Notes: generated by a model from the sequence alone, not told the origin. Numbered from the stretch's first letter, positions 45,908 to 56,565 are shown. The stretch: DNA of 64,000 nt from Perlucidibaca sp. (GCA_023265995.1 JAHFSA010000008.1:62001-126000), one strand, 5' to 3'. Numbers and translations: made by a program.

Positions 45908-47908
45908 TCAGAGGCCGAGCGCGGAGATCAGCTGCGGCCCTATGACCGGGATCTGCGCCAGCAGGCCGGTCAGCGCCGAAGCGTCGGTGGGCACGCCACC
46001 CGCGCCGCTGCTGCCCGTGGGCAGGGCCGACAGGCCGGGAATGCTGTCCACCGGCAGGCCGGCAGCCGGCACATCACCGGCCAGCTTGGGCAGGTCGCCG
46101 AGCATGGGCACCGCCACCTCGCCCTGGATCGTCGCCACCACAGTGGCGGGGTCACGCGAGCTGGTCAGCAGGAAGCCCTGCTGATTGCCGTAGACCATGA
46201 GCACGAGCTGGTCGCCCGCCACCAGGCGCTCGGCCACGCCGACCATGTCGATATCGAAGTCACCGAAGCCGCGCAGCGGAATGACCTGCTCGTCGATCAG
46301 CTCGGGCAGCACCGGCAGACGCGAGTCCTTGGCCGCCAGCGGAATCACGCCGAGGCCGACGAAGACCGTGCTGTCGCAGCTGCCGATACGCAGCAGCGGG
46401 TCGGCGGCCGGCATGCACAGCGCATCCAGCGGCGCGGCACCGCGGCCGACATGGACCTTGAGATGCGGAATGCCGGCGATCACTTCACTGGCATGGCTGA
46501 TGCCCGTCAGCGGCACGATGGTCGGTGCCAGCTGCGCCAGCGTGACCGGCGCCGGCAGGCCGCCCGGCATGGCGACCGGGAAGGTGGTGCCACCACGCGT
46601 CACCTTCGGCACCTGCACGGCATCGCTCTGGTTCAGCGAGAAGCAGACATTCTTGCCGGTCGTGATGACGCTGTCGGCCTTGCCCTTGCCCAGCAGCTTC
46701 TCGTTGAACCAGGCCAGCGTGGCGGCATCGGCGGCGATAGGACCACAGTTGCGGCCGAGGGGAATGGTCTGCTGCGCCACACCCTGCTGCACCAGTCCGA
46801 CATCCGGCGCCAGCAGGCCGTGACCGTATTCGTAGCTGAGCAGGCGCACATCGCCGCCGGCACGCTGCAGGCACTCGTAGTTGGCCAGCGCCTCGTTGAA
46901 ATTGAAAAGGTCATCACGCGGGCCCTGGAACAGCAGCGCATCGACCTTGGGCAGCGCCTTTCTGGATGGCGTGCCGATGGTGTAGCTGCCGCTGGTGAGG
47001 GGGACGTTGCCGAGCAGCGGACCCAGCGTGTAGGCGCCGACATCGGCCGTGTCACCGACCTTGAGGTTGCGCGGGTTGTCGCAGAAATAGCTCGGCGAGT
47101 GGTAGTTGAAGAACGGCAGCGCCGACTCCGGGAAGGCGCCGGTCACCGCACCTTCAAGCAAGGTGCCGCGAATGAACGGATCCTGGTGGAAATTGGTCTG
47201 GCCATCGCCGGCACCGGCCAGGAACAGCGCCCAATAGGACTTCACGACGCCATTGGGAGCGATGCTGTAGGTCAGGTCATGCCAGGTGATCTCGGGCACG
47301 ATGGCATCGAGGCGACGATCCGGGTCGATCGCCAGCAGCAGCATCTGGTAGCCGCCGCCATAGCTGCCGCCGATGGAGCCCAGCAGCAGGTTACCGTCGC
47401 GATACTTGAGGTAGTCGAGGTGCTGCTCGGCCCAGTCGACCACGGCGACGATATCCTGGCCCTCATAGTCCGGATCCATGACGCGCACGGTGCCGCCCGA
47501 TTCGCCGCTGCCGCGCTGGTCAATGCTGATGACGGCATAGCCGGCACCCGCCAGCTGCGCGATCTGGCCACCCTTCTCCGTCGTGCGCTTGCCGGCATAG
47601 CCATGCCCTTGCAGGATCAGCGCGTGCTTCTGGCCGCAATCAATGCTGTCGGGCTCGAAGACCTGGAACACGATGGCCTCGCCATCGACGCGCGAAGGGA
47701 TGGAAACACGATAGACCTGGCCGCCGGCAGGATGCGCCGCGGACTGGCAGGAGGCCGGCTTGACGCCATCGGCCGTGCCCAGCGGCAACGTGCCACGGGC
47801 ACTGCTGCGGGAAGCCGCCGGGCCGCTGGAGTCCGCCTCGGGCGAACTGCTGCCGCAACCGGCAAGCGTCATGGCGACAGCCATGACAGCAGGCAGAAAC
47901 TTGCGCAT
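45908..47908 (-). CDS. CocE/NonD-like alpha/beta-hydrolase lipoprotein
   Basis: A 666-residue exported protein with a lipobox (VAMTLAGC), so it is probably outer-membrane or periplasm anchored. Residues about 65-400 form an alpha/beta hydrolase resembling X-Pro dipeptidyl-peptidase S15/CocE enzymes. HALILQGHGYAG, SIDQRGSGES, the nucleophile elbow GSIGGSYGGG and a late YEYGHGLL supply the oxyanion hole, Ser and His. The C-terminal about 250 residues are of unclear fold, ending in a Gly/Pro/Leu-rich hydrophobic stretch. It separates cysM from gacS. The substrate is unknown. Confidence 0.75.
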   Translation of the reverse strand: MRKFLPAVMAVAMTLAGCGSSSPEADSSGPAASRSSARGTLPLGTADGVKPASCQSAAHPAGGQVYRVSIPSRVDGEAIVFQVFEPDSIDCGQKHALILQGHGYAGKRTTEKGGQIAQLAGAGYAVISIDQRGSGESGGTVRVMDPDYEGQDIVAVVDWAEQHLDYLKYRDGNLLLGSIGGSYGGGYQMLLLAIDPDRRLDAIVPEITWHDLTYSIAPNGVVKSYWALFLAGAGDGQTNFHQDPFIRGTLLEGAVTGAFPESALPFFNYHSPSYFCDNPRNLKVGDTADVGAYTLGPLLGNVPLTSGSYTIGTPSRKALPKVDALLFQGPRDDLFNFNEALANYECLQRAGGDVRLLSYEYGHGLLAPDVGLVQQGVAQQTIPLGRNCGPIAADAATLAWFNEKLLGKGKADSVITTGKNVCFSLNQSDAVQVPKVTRGGTTFPVAMPGGLPAPVTLAQLAPTIVPLTGISHASEVIAGIPHLKVHVGRGAAPLDALCMPAADPLLRIGSCDSTVFVGLGVIPLAAKDSRLPVLPELIDEQVIPLRGFGDFDIDMVGVAERLVAGDQLVLMVYGNQQGFLLTSSRDPATVVATIQGEVAVPMLGDLPKLAGDVPAAGLPVDSIPGLSALPTGSSGAGGVPTDASALTGLLAQIPVIGPQLISALGL

Positions 47909-48078
47909 GATGAACCTCGTTATTGTTCTTGTTGTGGTGCCATCACTCCCGCCCGGCCGGTCAGCGCCGCCTGATACGAGATGGCAGGCATCGTACCGTC
48001 AACTGACCAAAAAGCAAGCAATTCGGCACAGCCGAGGCCCCCATGCTAGGCTTGCGGAAAAGCCCGGAGGAGGCCCGG

Positions 48079-50394
48079 ATGTTTCCGTGGACCCTGCACT
48101 ATCGCCTGCTGCTGGCCGTGTTGCTGCCGAGCATCGCGCTGTGGATCCTGCTGCCCGTGATCACCTTCGTGCGCCTGCATCAGGACCTCGAAAACCAGCT
48201 CGCCCTGATCGGCCGCACCACCATGGCAACCAGCGCCTCGGCGCTGGCCCGCAGCGATGACAGCGGCCCCGAGCTCAATGCCTGGCTGGCCCGCCAGCTG
48301 CGCCACGACAGCCTGCGCCGCATCAGCCTCATCGACCATCAGGGCCATGTCATTGCCGAGGCCGGCAGCAGCAGCCTGAAGCTCCCCGATGTCCGCCTCC
48401 TGGCAGTGCCGGCACCGCGCGCGGAGCCGGCCATCATCACCCTCGACAGCGATGCCGGCGTGCAGTGGCTGTCGCATCTGCCTGATGGCCGCTGGCTGAT
48501 TCTCACGGCCTCGCGCCAGCCGCAGACCGTGATGTTCTACGAGCGTGTCGTCGAGCGCACGCTGCTGCTGATCGTGGCCCTGGCCATGCTGATTTTCATG
48601 GTACGCATGCAGATCCACCGCTCGCTCAAGCCGTTGAGCCAGCTTGCGCATGCCATGCGCACGCTGCAGCCCGGCGTGCTGCCGGAGCCGAGCCCGGCCG
48701 CCCGGCAGATCTGGCCGGACTTCACCGATAACCTCGAACGCGGACTGGCAGCCTGGAAAACAGCCTTCGACGAGCTGCGCAACAACAGCGAGCGCGCCGA
48801 GGAAGAGCTGCGCGAAACCCTGGACGCCATCGAACGGCAGAACATCGATCTGCATGCCGCCCGGCGCAAGGCGGTGGCCAGCAACCAGCTGAAATCGGAG
48901 TTCCTCGCCAACATCAGTCACGAGATCCGCACACCGCTGAGCAGCCTGATCGGCTTTGCCCGCCTGCTCGAACGCTCGCCCCTGTCCGAGCGCCAGCAGG
49001 AGTATGTCGACTCGCTGGTGCATGCCTCGGAACATCTGCTGGCCATACTCAATGACCTGCTCGACCTGTCCAAGATCGAGGCCGGGCGACTGGTGCTCGA
49101 CGAGACCCCGATCTCGCTGCGCGACCTGCTCGCCGACACCATGGCCATGCTCACTCCGCTGATTGGCGACAAGCCGCTGACGCTGAGCTGCGAAGTCGCC
49201 GACGACGTGCCCGCCAGCCTGCTCGGTGACCCGCTGCGCCTGCGCCAGATCATGACCAACCTGATCAACAACGCCATCAAGTTCACGCCCCGTGGCGAAG
49301 TCCGCGTCCGCCTCGGCTGCAAGAACCAGGGGGGCGCCGCACTGCAGCTGCAGCTGTCGGTGCAGGACACCGGCATAGGCATTCAGCCGCGCCAGCTTGA
49401 CAGTCTGTTCGATGCCTTCGAGCAGGCCGACAGCTCGACCACGCGCCGCTTTGGTGGCACCGGCCTCGGCCTCACCATCACCCGCCAGCTGGTCCAGCTC
49501 ATGGGTGGCGACATTGCCGTCAGCAGCACCCCCGGCATGGGCTCGACCTTCAGCGTGAGCTGGCAGGCGCGCATCGATCCGTTCCAGACCCTGGCCCTGC
49601 CCCGCGACACCACGCACCAGCTGCCCGCCCTGCGCCCCCTGGCCAGACTGGACCCGCCACTGCGCGTGCTGGTGGTGGATGACCACCCGGCCAACCTCAA
49701 GCTGCTGCAGACCTGGCTGAGCGACTTCGGCATCGAAACGAGCGCGGTCGACAATGGCCTGGAGGCCATCAATGCCGCCATTCAGGCCCCCTACGACCTG
49801 GTCTTCATGGATATCCAGATGCCCGGCATGAGCGGGCCGGAAACGGCGCAGGCCATTCGTGCCGGCGAGTCACGCGGACATCGCGTGCCCATCATCGCCC
49901 TGACCGCGCACGCGCTCAGCTCGGAGCGCGAATTCTGGCTGCGCAGCGGCATCGACGACTATGTCGGCAAGCCCCTGCAGGAATCACAGCTGCTGCATAT
50001 CCTGCAGCAATGGACACGCTTCGTGGCGGCGCCGGTGCCGGTGGTGGACTGGGCCGAGGCGCGCCAGCTCGCGGCCGGCAAGGCCGATCTGGCGGAGGAT
50101 GTGCTGAAGACGCTGGCTGCCGATCTGCCGCGCAGCCGCATGGTCATGCTCGAAGCCATGACATGTGGAGATGCCCCGGCCTGGTGGCAGGAGGCGCATC
50201 GTCTGCTCGGAGCCTGTCGCTATACCGGCGTGCCGGCGTTGCGAGCCAGCCTGGAAGAAGCCCTCGCGGGCCGTCACGGGCCGACGGCGCCCCTGCCCGA
50301 GGCAGAGGTCGCCGCCGCCGTGATCAGTGATATCGACGCGCTCCTGAACTGGAGCGCGGCGCATCTCGACCTCAGCGCGGCGCCATGCGGATAG
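48079..50394 (+). CDS. gacS: GacS/BarA-type hybrid sensor histidine kinase
   Basis: A 771-residue tripartite sensor. One transmembrane helix (about 8-28) is followed by a periplasmic region and a second helix (about 155-175), a HAMP segment, a HisKA domain with SHEIRTPL (His281), a HATPase ([23 protein letters not shown]), a receiver domain with FMDIQMPGM (Asp578) and a C-terminal Hpt domain with [12 protein letters not shown] (His707). In gammaproteobacteria GacS drives GacA and the Rsm small RNAs. Closeness to cysM, rlmD and relA matches the Pseudomonas gacS locus. GGAGGAGG precedes the ATG at 48079. Confidence 0.88.
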   Translation: MFPWTLHYRLLLAVLLPSIALWILLPVITFVRLHQDLENQLALIGRTTMATSASALARSDDSGPELNAWLARQLRHDSLRRISLIDHQGHVIAEAGSSSLKLPDVRLLAVPAPRAEPAIITLDSDAGVQWLSHLPDGRWLILTASRQPQTVMFYERVVERTLLLIVALAMLIFMVRMQIHRSLKPLSQLAHAMRTLQPGVLPEPSPAARQIWPDFTDNLERGLAAWKTAFDELRNNSERAEEELRETLDAIERQNIDLHAARRKAVASNQLKSEFLANISHEIRTPLSSLIGFARLLERSPLSERQQEYVDSLVHASEHLLAILNDLLDLSKIEAGRLVLDETPISLRDLLADTMAMLTPLIGDKPLTLSCEVADDVPASLLGDPLRLRQIMTNLINNAIKFTPRGEVRVRLGCKNQGGAALQLQLSVQDTGIGIQPRQLDSLFDAFEQADSSTTRRFGGTGLGLTITRQLVQLMGGDIAVSSTPGMGSTFSVSWQARIDPFQTLALPRDTTHQLPALRPLARLDPPLRVLVVDDHPANLKLLQTWLSDFGIETSAVDNGLEAINAAIQAPYDLVFMDIQMPGMSGPETAQAIRAGESRGHRVPIIALTAHALSSEREFWLRSGIDDYVGKPLQESQLLHILQQWTRFVAAPVPVVDWAEARQLAAGKADLAEDVLKTLAADLPRSRMVMLEAMTCGDAPAWWQEAHRLLGACRYTGVPALRASLEEALAGRHGPTAPLPEAEVAAAVISDIDALLNWSAAHLDLSAAPCG

Positions 50395-51139
50395 CGCCGT
50401 CGATACGGATGGTTTCACCGTTGAGAAAGCTGTTCTCGACAATGTGCGTGGCCAGCTGACCGTACTCGTCCGGATGACCGAGGCGCTTCGGGAACTGCGT
50501 CATCTCGATCAGCGGCATCTTCACTGCGTCCGGAGCGGCATTCATCAGCGGGGTGTTGAAGATGCCCGGAGCGATGGTGTTGACGCGCACGCCGATGCTG
50601 GCGAGGTCACGTGCCAGCGGCAGGGTCATGCCGACCACGCCACCCTTGGATGCCGAATAGGCGACCTGGCCGATCTGGCCGTCGAAGGCGGCAACCGAGG
50701 CGGTGTTGATGATTACACCGCGCTCGCCGTCGGCGCTCGGCTCGTTCTTCGCCATCTCGGCAGCAGCCAGACGGGTGACGTTGAAGGTGCCGATGAGGTT
50801 CACGGTGATGACCTTGTTGAACTGCTCCAGCGGCATCGGGCCGTTCTTGCCGACCGTGCGCACGGCACTGCCGATGCCGGCGCAGTTGACCGCGACATGC
50901 ACGCCGCCCCACTTCGCCACGACTTCCGCCAGCGCGGCCTGCACCGAGGCCTCGTCAGACACGTTGACCTTGCAGAACAGGGCATTGGCGCCCAGCTCGG
51001 CGGCGACGGCCTGGCCGACATCGGCGTTGAGATCGAAAATGGCGACCTTGGCACCACGGGCCAGATAGGCCTTGATGGTGGCGAGGCCGAGACCGGATGC
51101 ACCACCGGTGACGATGGCAATCTTGTCTTGCAGCTGCAT
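50372..51139 (-). CDS. Short-chain dehydrogenase, 3-hydroxyacyl-CoA type
   Basis: A 255-residue SDR close to the HSD10/type II 3-hydroxyacyl-CoA dehydrogenases. The NAD loop is [17 protein letters not shown] is the second motif, and the catalytic Tyr and Lys are in VAYSASKGG. Its 3' end overlaps the convergent gacS gene by 23 bases. [13 protein letters not shown] at 51139 is the start. A perfect 12-bp palindrome lies 35 bases upstream. Fatty-acid or branched-chain amino-acid breakdown is the likely pathway. Confidence 0.85.
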   Translation of the reverse strand: MQLQDKIAIVTGGASGLGLATIKAYLARGAKVAIFDLNADVGQAVAAELGANALFCKVNVSDEASVQAALAEVVAKWGGVHVAVNCAGIGSAVRTVGKNGPMPLEQFNKVITVNLIGTFNVTRLAAAEMAKNEPSADGERGVIINTASVAAFDGQIGQVAYSASKGGVVGMTLPLARDLASIGVRVNTIAPGIFNTPLMNAAPDAVKMPLIEMTQFPKRLGHPDEYGQLATHIVENSFLNGETIRIDGAIRMAPR

Positions 51140-51173
51140 GGCAAATCCTCTGACAGGGGGAATATGTAATCTC

Positions 51174-51185
51174 GACCGATCGGTC
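51174..51185. promoter_or_regulatory. TetR-like operator upstream of the SDR gene
   Basis: GACCGATCGGTC is a perfect 12-bp palindrome in the SDR promoter. Similar palindromes are known for TetR-family regulators of acyl-CoA catabolism; no such regulator is encoded nearby. Confidence 0.45.
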
Positions 51186-51226
51186 ACGGGCGAGGAGAAT
51201 ACCACCCTGCCAGCGCTTGGCAAGAC

Positions 51227-52585
51227 TCAGATCAAGCCAATGCCCGAGATTTCCCGCGCCAGCCTGGCGGCATGGTTGTCGGTCATGCTGCCGGCGAAAT
51301 CGAGCACCTGCAGATAGCCCTCGTAGAGCGACATGCCCGGCCGCAGCGGCTTTTCCAGCAGCGCCAGCTGGGTGCGCTGGCGATGGCTGAGCGCATCCGG
51401 GCCATGCAGGCAGAACGCGCGCACGTTGGGAATCAGGTTGTCGAGCAACACACCCAGGCAGGGATAGGCCGCGATCTCGGTCACCACCTTGCTGCGATGG
51501 CGATAGACCTTGTCGCTCGCCAGCTGCTTGGCGGCATCGAGGGTTTCGCGCACTTCACCGCTGGCGCCGGCAATCAGGTCCTTGAGCGGCAATTCGCCGG
51601 CCAGCAGGGCGTCGTGATGACGCATGAAGGTATCGGACAGATCCTTGACGCAGCGGCCGACCATGGTGCCGCGCAGGGCCGCGGCATACTGGCGCGGATC
51701 ACGGATCTGCCAGACCTTGTCGGGATCGACGATGGGCGCGAGCAGGCGCTGCAGCTCGGCCAGTTCGAGTATGCCGATCTCGACGGCATCCTCGAGGTCG
51801 ACGATGGCGTAGCAGATGTCGTCTGCCGCCTCCATGAGATACGACAGCGGATGCCGGGCCCAGTGTTCGCTGCCCCTGACCAGCAGGCCGAGCTCGCTGG
51901 CGACGGCACGGAAATACGGCAGCTCGGCCTGGTAGATGTTGAACTTGCCCTTGTCCGGGAAGGTCTGCGACGTCCACGGATATTTCACCAGCGTGCCCAG
52001 GCTGGCAGCCGTCAGGCGCATGCCGCCCTCGCCCGCATACATCTCCAGCGATGCCACCAGACGCAGGCCGTGGGCATTGCCCTCGTAGGTCTGGATGTCA
52101 TGACGCTCGCCGGTGGCGAGGCCGTCCAGCAGCGGCAGATGCGCCGGCTCGCGGAACCAGTCGCGCAAGGCATATTCGCCGGTGTGGCCGAACGGAGGAT
52201 TGCCCAGGTCATGCGCCAGGCAGGCCACCTGCACGGTGGAGCCGATGTCGTAGGGCGTGTAAGGTGCCGGCAGATGCCCGCCTTCGCGCAGCATGGCGCC
52301 GACACGATTGCCCAGGCTGCGGCCGACGCTGGCCACCTCCAGACTGTGGGTCAGGCGGTTGTGGGTATGGTCGTGCATGGCCAGCGGATGCACCTGGGTC
52401 TTGCGACCGAGGCGCCGGAACGCGCTGGAAAACACGATGCGGTCATGATCGATGTGGAACTCGGAACGCAGACCGGCACTGCCATCCTCGCTGGCAGCCG
52501 CCCGCGTCGTCCTGATCTCGCCATCCTTGACCTTGAGACGGTGCGCCGAAAGCAGCTGCGACCAGGTCATGCGCGCTTGCGCCAT
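51227..52585 (-). CDS. dgt: dGTP triphosphohydrolase-like HD protein
   Basis: A 452-residue HD-superfamily enzyme that hydrolyses deoxynucleoside triphosphates to nucleosides and triphosphate. The metal-binding residues are visible in [14 protein letters not shown] and [16 protein letters not shown], and [19 protein letters not shown] supplies the second Asp. [17 protein letters not shown] is family-typical. Besides nucleotide-pool control, enzymes of this class can limit phage replication. Confidence 0.92.
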   Translation of the reverse strand: MAQARMTWSQLLSAHRLKVKDGEIRTTRAAASEDGSAGLRSEFHIDHDRIVFSSAFRRLGRKTQVHPLAMHDHTHNRLTHSLEVASVGRSLGNRVGAMLREGGHLPAPYTPYDIGSTVQVACLAHDLGNPPFGHTGEYALRDWFREPAHLPLLDGLATGERHDIQTYEGNAHGLRLVASLEMYAGEGGMRLTAASLGTLVKYPWTSQTFPDKGKFNIYQAELPYFRAVASELGLLVRGSEHWARHPLSYLMEAADDICYAIVDLEDAVEIGILELAELQRLLAPIVDPDKVWQIRDPRQYAAALRGTMVGRCVKDLSDTFMRHHDALLAGELPLKDLIAGASGEVRETLDAAKQLASDKVYRHRSKVVTEIAAYPCLGVLLDNLIPNVRAFCLHGPDALSHRQRTQLALLEKPLRPGMSLYEGYLQVLDFAGSMTDNHAARLAREISGIGLI

Positions 52586-52690
52586 TGGGTCAACTCTCTG
52601 TGTGATCCTGCCGCATCATCGACAAAAGCGGCACGAAAGGCCAGCCCGAGCTATGGCATACTGGCAAGCGTCAAGTCGCTGGGGGCGGTC

Positions 52691-53335
52691 ATGCTGGATG
52701 AGCTGTTTCGCAACAACCGGAGCTGGTCCGAATCGGTCAAGGCTCGTGATCCCGAGTTCTTCGAGAAGCTGGCGCAACAGCAGAGCCCGCAATTCCTCTG
52801 GATAGGCTGCGCCGACAGTCGCGTGCCGGCCAACGAGATCATGGGCCTGCTGCCGGGCGAGGTCTTCGTCCACCGCAACGTCGCCAATCTGGTCATCCAC
52901 ACCGACATGAACTGCCTGTCGGTGCTGCAGTACGCCGTCGAGGTGCTGCAGGTGAAGCACATCCTGGTCACCGGCCACTACGGCTGCGGTGGCGTCAAGG
53001 CCGCCATGGAGAACAAGGGCTTCGGCCTCATCGACAACTGGCTGCGTCACATCAAGGACATCTATCGTCTGCACGAGGAGCAGTTTGTCGGCCTCGGCAG
53101 CGAGCAGCGCCTCGATCTCATGTGCGAGCTCAACGTCCACGAGCAGGTCGCCAACGTCTGCCACACCACCATCATCCAGAATGCCTGGCAACGCGGCCAG
53201 GATGTCTCCGTGCACGGTTTCATCTTCAGCGTGCGTGACGGCATCCTGCGCGACCTGGGTCTGCACTACAACGCCGCCAACCAGCTGCCGCCGATCTATC
53301 GCATGCTCGACGCCGACAGCAGCACGGGACGCTGA
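52691..53335 (+). CDS. can: Beta-class carbonic anhydrase
   Basis: A 214-residue zinc enzyme interconverting CO2 and bicarbonate. Zinc ligands and the Asp-Arg dyad are in [12 protein letters not shown] and [12 protein letters not shown]. It is close in length to E. coli Can (220 residues). It is divergent from dgt and convergent with pal. Confidence 0.93.
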   Translation: MLDELFRNNRSWSESVKARDPEFFEKLAQQQSPQFLWIGCADSRVPANEIMGLLPGEVFVHRNVANLVIHTDMNCLSVLQYAVEVLQVKHILVTGHYGCGGVKAAMENKGFGLIDNWLRHIKDIYRLHEEQFVGLGSEQRLDLMCELNVHEQVANVCHTTIIQNAWQRGQDVSVHGFIFSVRDGILRDLGLHYNAANQLPPIYRMLDADSSTGR

Positions 53336-53362
53336 GCGCGCCCCCGCTGCCCCGGCGCGACA

Positions 53363-53956
53363 TCAGCGCGCCAGCTTGCACTCGCTGTATTCGATCTCGA
53401 CACGACGGTTCTGCGACCAGGCCGCTTCGTCATGGCCGTCCGACGCCGGCTTTTCCTTGCCGTAGCTGACCACCGCGAGACGGTCGTCGCTGACGCCGTG
53501 GCTGACCAGATAGCGCGCCAGGGCATTGGCACGACGCTCGCCGAGGGCGAGGTTGTAGTCATGCGTGCCGCGCTCGTCGGTATGGCCGGAGAGCTGGACC
53601 TTGGCCAGCGACTTGGCGAGCACGACGGCATGCGCATCGAGGCTGCCGGCATTGGCGGCGGACAGGTCGCTGGAGTCGGTGCCGAAATAGAAGGTGCGGG
53701 TCTTCAGCAGCTCGCCCAGGGCCGGATCGACGCTGGCGAAGAGCTGCGCCAGCTCGCCTTCGCTGCAGAGCTTGCGCTTGCTGCCCTCGGCATCGACCGA
53801 ACCGACGCCGAGCACCGGCGGCAGGGTGTCGGAGCTGTACTCCGGGCCGTTCAGCGCATTCTTGTGCGGGAACAGCGAGCAGCCGCTGATGGCCAGCGTG
53901 AGCAGGCCGGTGGCAGCCAGTACGGCGGTCTTTCGGGTGTTCATGCGGATGTTCAT
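53363..53956 (-). CDS. pal: Peptidoglycan-associated lipoprotein Pal
   Basis: A 197-residue OmpA-like lipoprotein of the Tol-Pal envelope complex. The lipobox is LAISGC. The C-terminal peptidoglycan-binding domain has FYFGTDSSDL, LSGHTDERGTHDYNLALGERRA and QNRRVEIEY. The start at 53956 follows GGAG. Only tolB precedes it here; tolQ, tolR and tolA are not in the window. A YiaD-like OmpA gene lies just beyond tolB. Confidence 0.9.
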   Translation of the reverse strand: MNIRMNTRKTAVLAATGLLTLAISGCSLFPHKNALNGPEYSSDTLPPVLGVGSVDAEGSKRKLCSEGELAQLFASVDPALGELLKTRTFYFGTDSSDLSAANAGSLDAHAVVLAKSLAKVQLSGHTDERGTHDYNLALGERRANALARYLVSHGVSDDRLAVVSYGKEKPASDGHDEAAWSQNRRVEIEYSECKLAR

Positions 53957-53979
53957 GGATGTCTCCGGGTGTATGAGTT

Positions 53980-55254
53980 TCAACGCAGATAAGAGGACCA
54001 TGCCGGCTCGCGGACCTCGCCCTCGACCGGCGGCAGGGTCAGGCGGAAGCGTCCGTCCAGCGACATGATGGCGAGCACGCCACGGCCGCCACGGGTGGTG
54101 CCGTAGACCAGCATGCGGTTGTTGGGGGCGAAGCTCGGCGAGGCATCCAGCGGAGTCGAGGTCAGACGGCTGAAGACGCCATTGTTCAGATCCTGAATGC
54201 CGATGCGGTACTGGCCGTCGCCGGACTCGTTGACCACGGCGAGATAGCGGCCATTGGCGCTGAGGTCGGCGCGGGCATTGAAGCGCCCGTTGAAGGTCAG
54301 GCGCTTGGTGTCGCCGCTGGCCAGCGTGACGCGATAGACCTGCGGCCCGCCGCTGCGGTCGGACGTGAAGATCAGGGCCTTGCCGTCAGCCGTCCAGCGC
54401 GGCTCGGTATCGATCGCCGGATGATTGGTGATGCGCGTCAGCTCGCGGCTGGCGAGATCCATGACATAGATCTCCGGATTGCCGTCACGCGAGAGCGTCA
54501 TGGCCATGCGCTGGCCGTCCGGCGACCAGGCCGGCGCGCTGTTGAGACCGGGGAAATCGGTCAGTCGCGTACGCTTGCGGGTCGCCAGATCCTGCATGTA
54601 GATCGCCGGCCGGCCGCTCTCGAACGAGACATAGGCGATCTGTCGCGAATCCGGGGACCAGGTCGGCGCCATGATCGGCTCGCCGGAATCCAGCGCCGTG
54701 ACATGGCGCTTGCCGTCCATGTCGGAAATGCCCAGGCGGTAACGTATCTTGCCGTCACGACGGTACTGGTTGACGTAGAGCAGATGCGTCGAGAAGAAGC
54801 CGGGGTCACCGGTCATCTTCTGGTAGACGCGATCACTGATGTAGTGACCGACATCGCGCCAACGTCCGCTGCCGGCGGTCAGCCGCTCGCTGAGCAGGGT
54901 CTCGCCATTCTGCCGCGCCAGGCTGTAGATGAAGGACAGACGACCGTCAGGCAGCGTGCTGACCGTGCCGCGCACGATCAGGCCGGCCTTGACCAGCCAC
55001 TGCTCGACCGAAGACTCCACCGGCGGCACCGCCGGATTCTCCTCCGGCCCGATGGCACGGAAATAGCCCGAGTGGTTGAGGTCAGAGCGGATGATGCTGC
55101 CCAGATTCTCGCCGGCCTCGACACCGGTGAACGGCGTGACGGCGATCTCCGAGGCATCCTCGAGAGTCTGCGTGATCTCGATGGTGAGTTCGGCATGCGC
55201 CGCGCCACCGAACATGAGGGCACAAAGGAAAAGTTTGACGTGCGCGAACCGCAT
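53980..55254 (-). CDS. tolB: Tol-Pal system protein TolB
   Basis: A 424-residue periplasmic protein with a signal peptide (GGAAHA-E), an N-terminal alpha/beta domain and a six-bladed propeller with repeated PxWSPDGxxxA and SxRxGxPxIYxxDL patterns. It binds Pal and supports outer-membrane constriction. It precedes pal by 23 bases. Confidence 0.94.
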   Translation of the reverse strand: MRFAHVKLFLCALMFGGAAHAELTIEITQTLEDASEIAVTPFTGVEAGENLGSIIRSDLNHSGYFRAIGPEENPAVPPVESSVEQWLVKAGLIVRGTVSTLPDGRLSFIYSLARQNGETLLSERLTAGSGRWRDVGHYISDRVYQKMTGDPGFFSTHLLYVNQYRRDGKIRYRLGISDMDGKRHVTALDSGEPIMAPTWSPDSRQIAYVSFESGRPAIYMQDLATRKRTRLTDFPGLNSAPAWSPDGQRMAMTLSRDGNPEIYVMDLASRELTRITNHPAIDTEPRWTADGKALIFTSDRSGGPQVYRVTLASGDTKRLTFNGRFNARADLSANGRYLAVVNESGDGQYRIGIQDLNNGVFSRLTSTPLDASPSFAPNNRMLVYGTTRGGRGVLAIMSLDGRFRLTLPPVEGEVREPAWSSYLR

Positions 55255-55391
55255 GCAGGTCTCCGTGCAAGGCCTGTGAAAGTACTGCGGTCACCGGGTC
55301 GATTCAGGACCGGGGACACACTTTGCACCAGACTGCCATGATCAGCAGACTGGAAGATGACAACGCCTTGAGGGCGCGCTCAGGATACCGC

Positions 55392-55419
55392 AAAAAAAAC
55401 GCGCCCGAAGGCGCGTTTT
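55392..55419 (-). terminator. Rho-independent terminator after the YiaD-like gene
   Basis: AAAACGCGCC-CGAA-GGCGCGTTTT (55396-55419) ends on the minus strand in a run of eight T. It is 16 bases past the yiaD-like stop and upstream of tolB. Confidence 0.88.
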
Positions 55420-55435
55420 CTCACTCGCCGTCAGC

Positions 55436-56098
55436 TTACTGCTGGGGCGGGTTGATGCGGACTTCCACGCGACGGTTCTGCGAACGGCCGGCTTCGTCGT
55501 TGTTGCCAGCGATCGGCTGGGACTTGCCGTAACCGATGGCCGAGACACGGCCGTCAGCCACGCCACGGTTGATCAGGTAGGAAGCCACCGAGCTGGCGCG
55601 ATCCTGCGACAGCTTCTGGTTGTAGGCATCGGCGCCGACATTGTCGGTGTGGCCGCTGACCGTGATGGTGGTGTCCTTGTATTCCTTGAGCACGTCAGCC
55701 ACGGCATCGAGCACCGGGTAGAAATCGGCGCGGATGGAGGACTGGGCGGTCGGGAAGGTGATGTTGCCCGGCATCACGAGGTTGATGGCGCCCGTGGTCT
55801 TGTCGCGCTGCACGCCAACGCCGACACCGGCCAGACGATCACGCAGCTTCTTTTCCTGGACGTCCATGTAGTAGCCAGCGCCGCCGCCGGCGACAGCACC
55901 GATGGCTGCAGCCTGGCCGCAACGCTCGTTGCGGTGACCGTGAGCGGTGGTGGCCATGGCCACGCCGCAACCCAGGGCGGCACCAATGGCGGCGCCGTAG
56001 GCGGCCTTGGAGCCTTGCTTCTCACCCGTGTACGGGTTGGTGGTGCAGCCTGCAACTGCAAGGGAACCGGCCACTGCGACCAGAACGAGCTTACGCAT
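55436..56098 (-). CDS. yiaD: YiaD-like OmpA-family lipoprotein
   Basis: A 220-residue outer-membrane lipoprotein. The lipobox is SLAVAGC. Glycine-zipper stretches (about 35-80: AAIGAALGCGVAM, GAVAGGGAGYYM) come before an OmpA C-terminal domain with NITFPTAQSSI, VSGHTDNVGADAYNQKLSQDRA and QNRRVEVRI. The glycine-zipper plus OmpA layout matches E. coli YiaD, a Bam-suppressor protein. It forms a second peptidoglycan anchor beside Pal. Confidence 0.87.
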   Translation of the reverse strand: MRKLVLVAVAGSLAVAGCTTNPYTGEKQGSKAAYGAAIGAALGCGVAMATTAHGHRNERCGQAAAIGAVAGGGAGYYMDVQEKKLRDRLAGVGVGVQRDKTTGAINLVMPGNITFPTAQSSIRADFYPVLDAVADVLKEYKDTTITVSGHTDNVGADAYNQKLSQDRASSVASYLINRGVADGRVSAIGYGKSQPIAGNNDEAGRSQNRRVEVRINPPQQ

Positions 56099-56187
56099 GA
56101 TGAATCTCCTGATGAACGAACCCGAACACGGGTTTCCTAAGGCGCAATACGGCCGGGCGAGCCGACCGTTTACAAAGCACCGGAAAA

Positions 56188-56565
56188 TTATCCCAGCAGC
56201 CCCAGGGGCTGATGAGTCACCGCTATGCTGGCAATGAAGGCGTAGGTTAGCAGACCGAGAACGAGCCAGCCTAGCTGAGACGACCGTTTGTCGGCGCGCT
56301 GGAAGGCCATGACGCCACAGAGAATGAAGAACACCAGCAGGATGAGCTTGCTGATGACCCAGACCGGCAGCGCCGCCGACACCATCACCATGCCGAAGCC
56401 GGATGCCAGCAGGAAAGCGCTGACCGCATGCGGCAGGATACGCAGCGGACGCGCCTGCAGCAGAGCCGAGCCATTCACCAGCAACACGCCGCGAAACAGG
56501 AAAAGCAGGCCGAGCAGGGCAACCGACAACATGTGCAGGTGTTTCAGGGCCAGAAAGGTATTCAC
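56188..56565 (-). CDS. SirB2-family membrane protein
   Basis: A 125-residue protein with four hydrophobic helices (about 10-28, 42-62, 66-86, 98-115) and the N-terminal LKHLHMLSVALLGLLFLFRG typical of SirB2 proteins. The function is unknown. It stands alone, divergent from the DUF1289 gene. Confidence 0.75.
   Translation of the reverse strand: MNTFLALKHLHMLSVALLGLLFLFRGVLLVNGSALLQARPLRILPHAVSAFLLASGFGMVMVSAALPVWVISKLILLVFFILCGVMAFQRADKRSSQLGWLVLGLLTYAFIASIAVTHQPLGLLG

Noticed and set aside
45902-47974. 690-codon plus-strand open frame opposite the lipoprotein hydrolase
   Set aside because: The minus strand has lipobox, GxSxG-like elbow and a terminator; the plus frame is a shadow without a ribosome site.
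51272-52690. Apparent long N-terminal extension of carbonic anhydrase
   Set aside because: The extension is antisense to dgt. The real protein begins at MLDELFRNN (52691) and then matches the family length.
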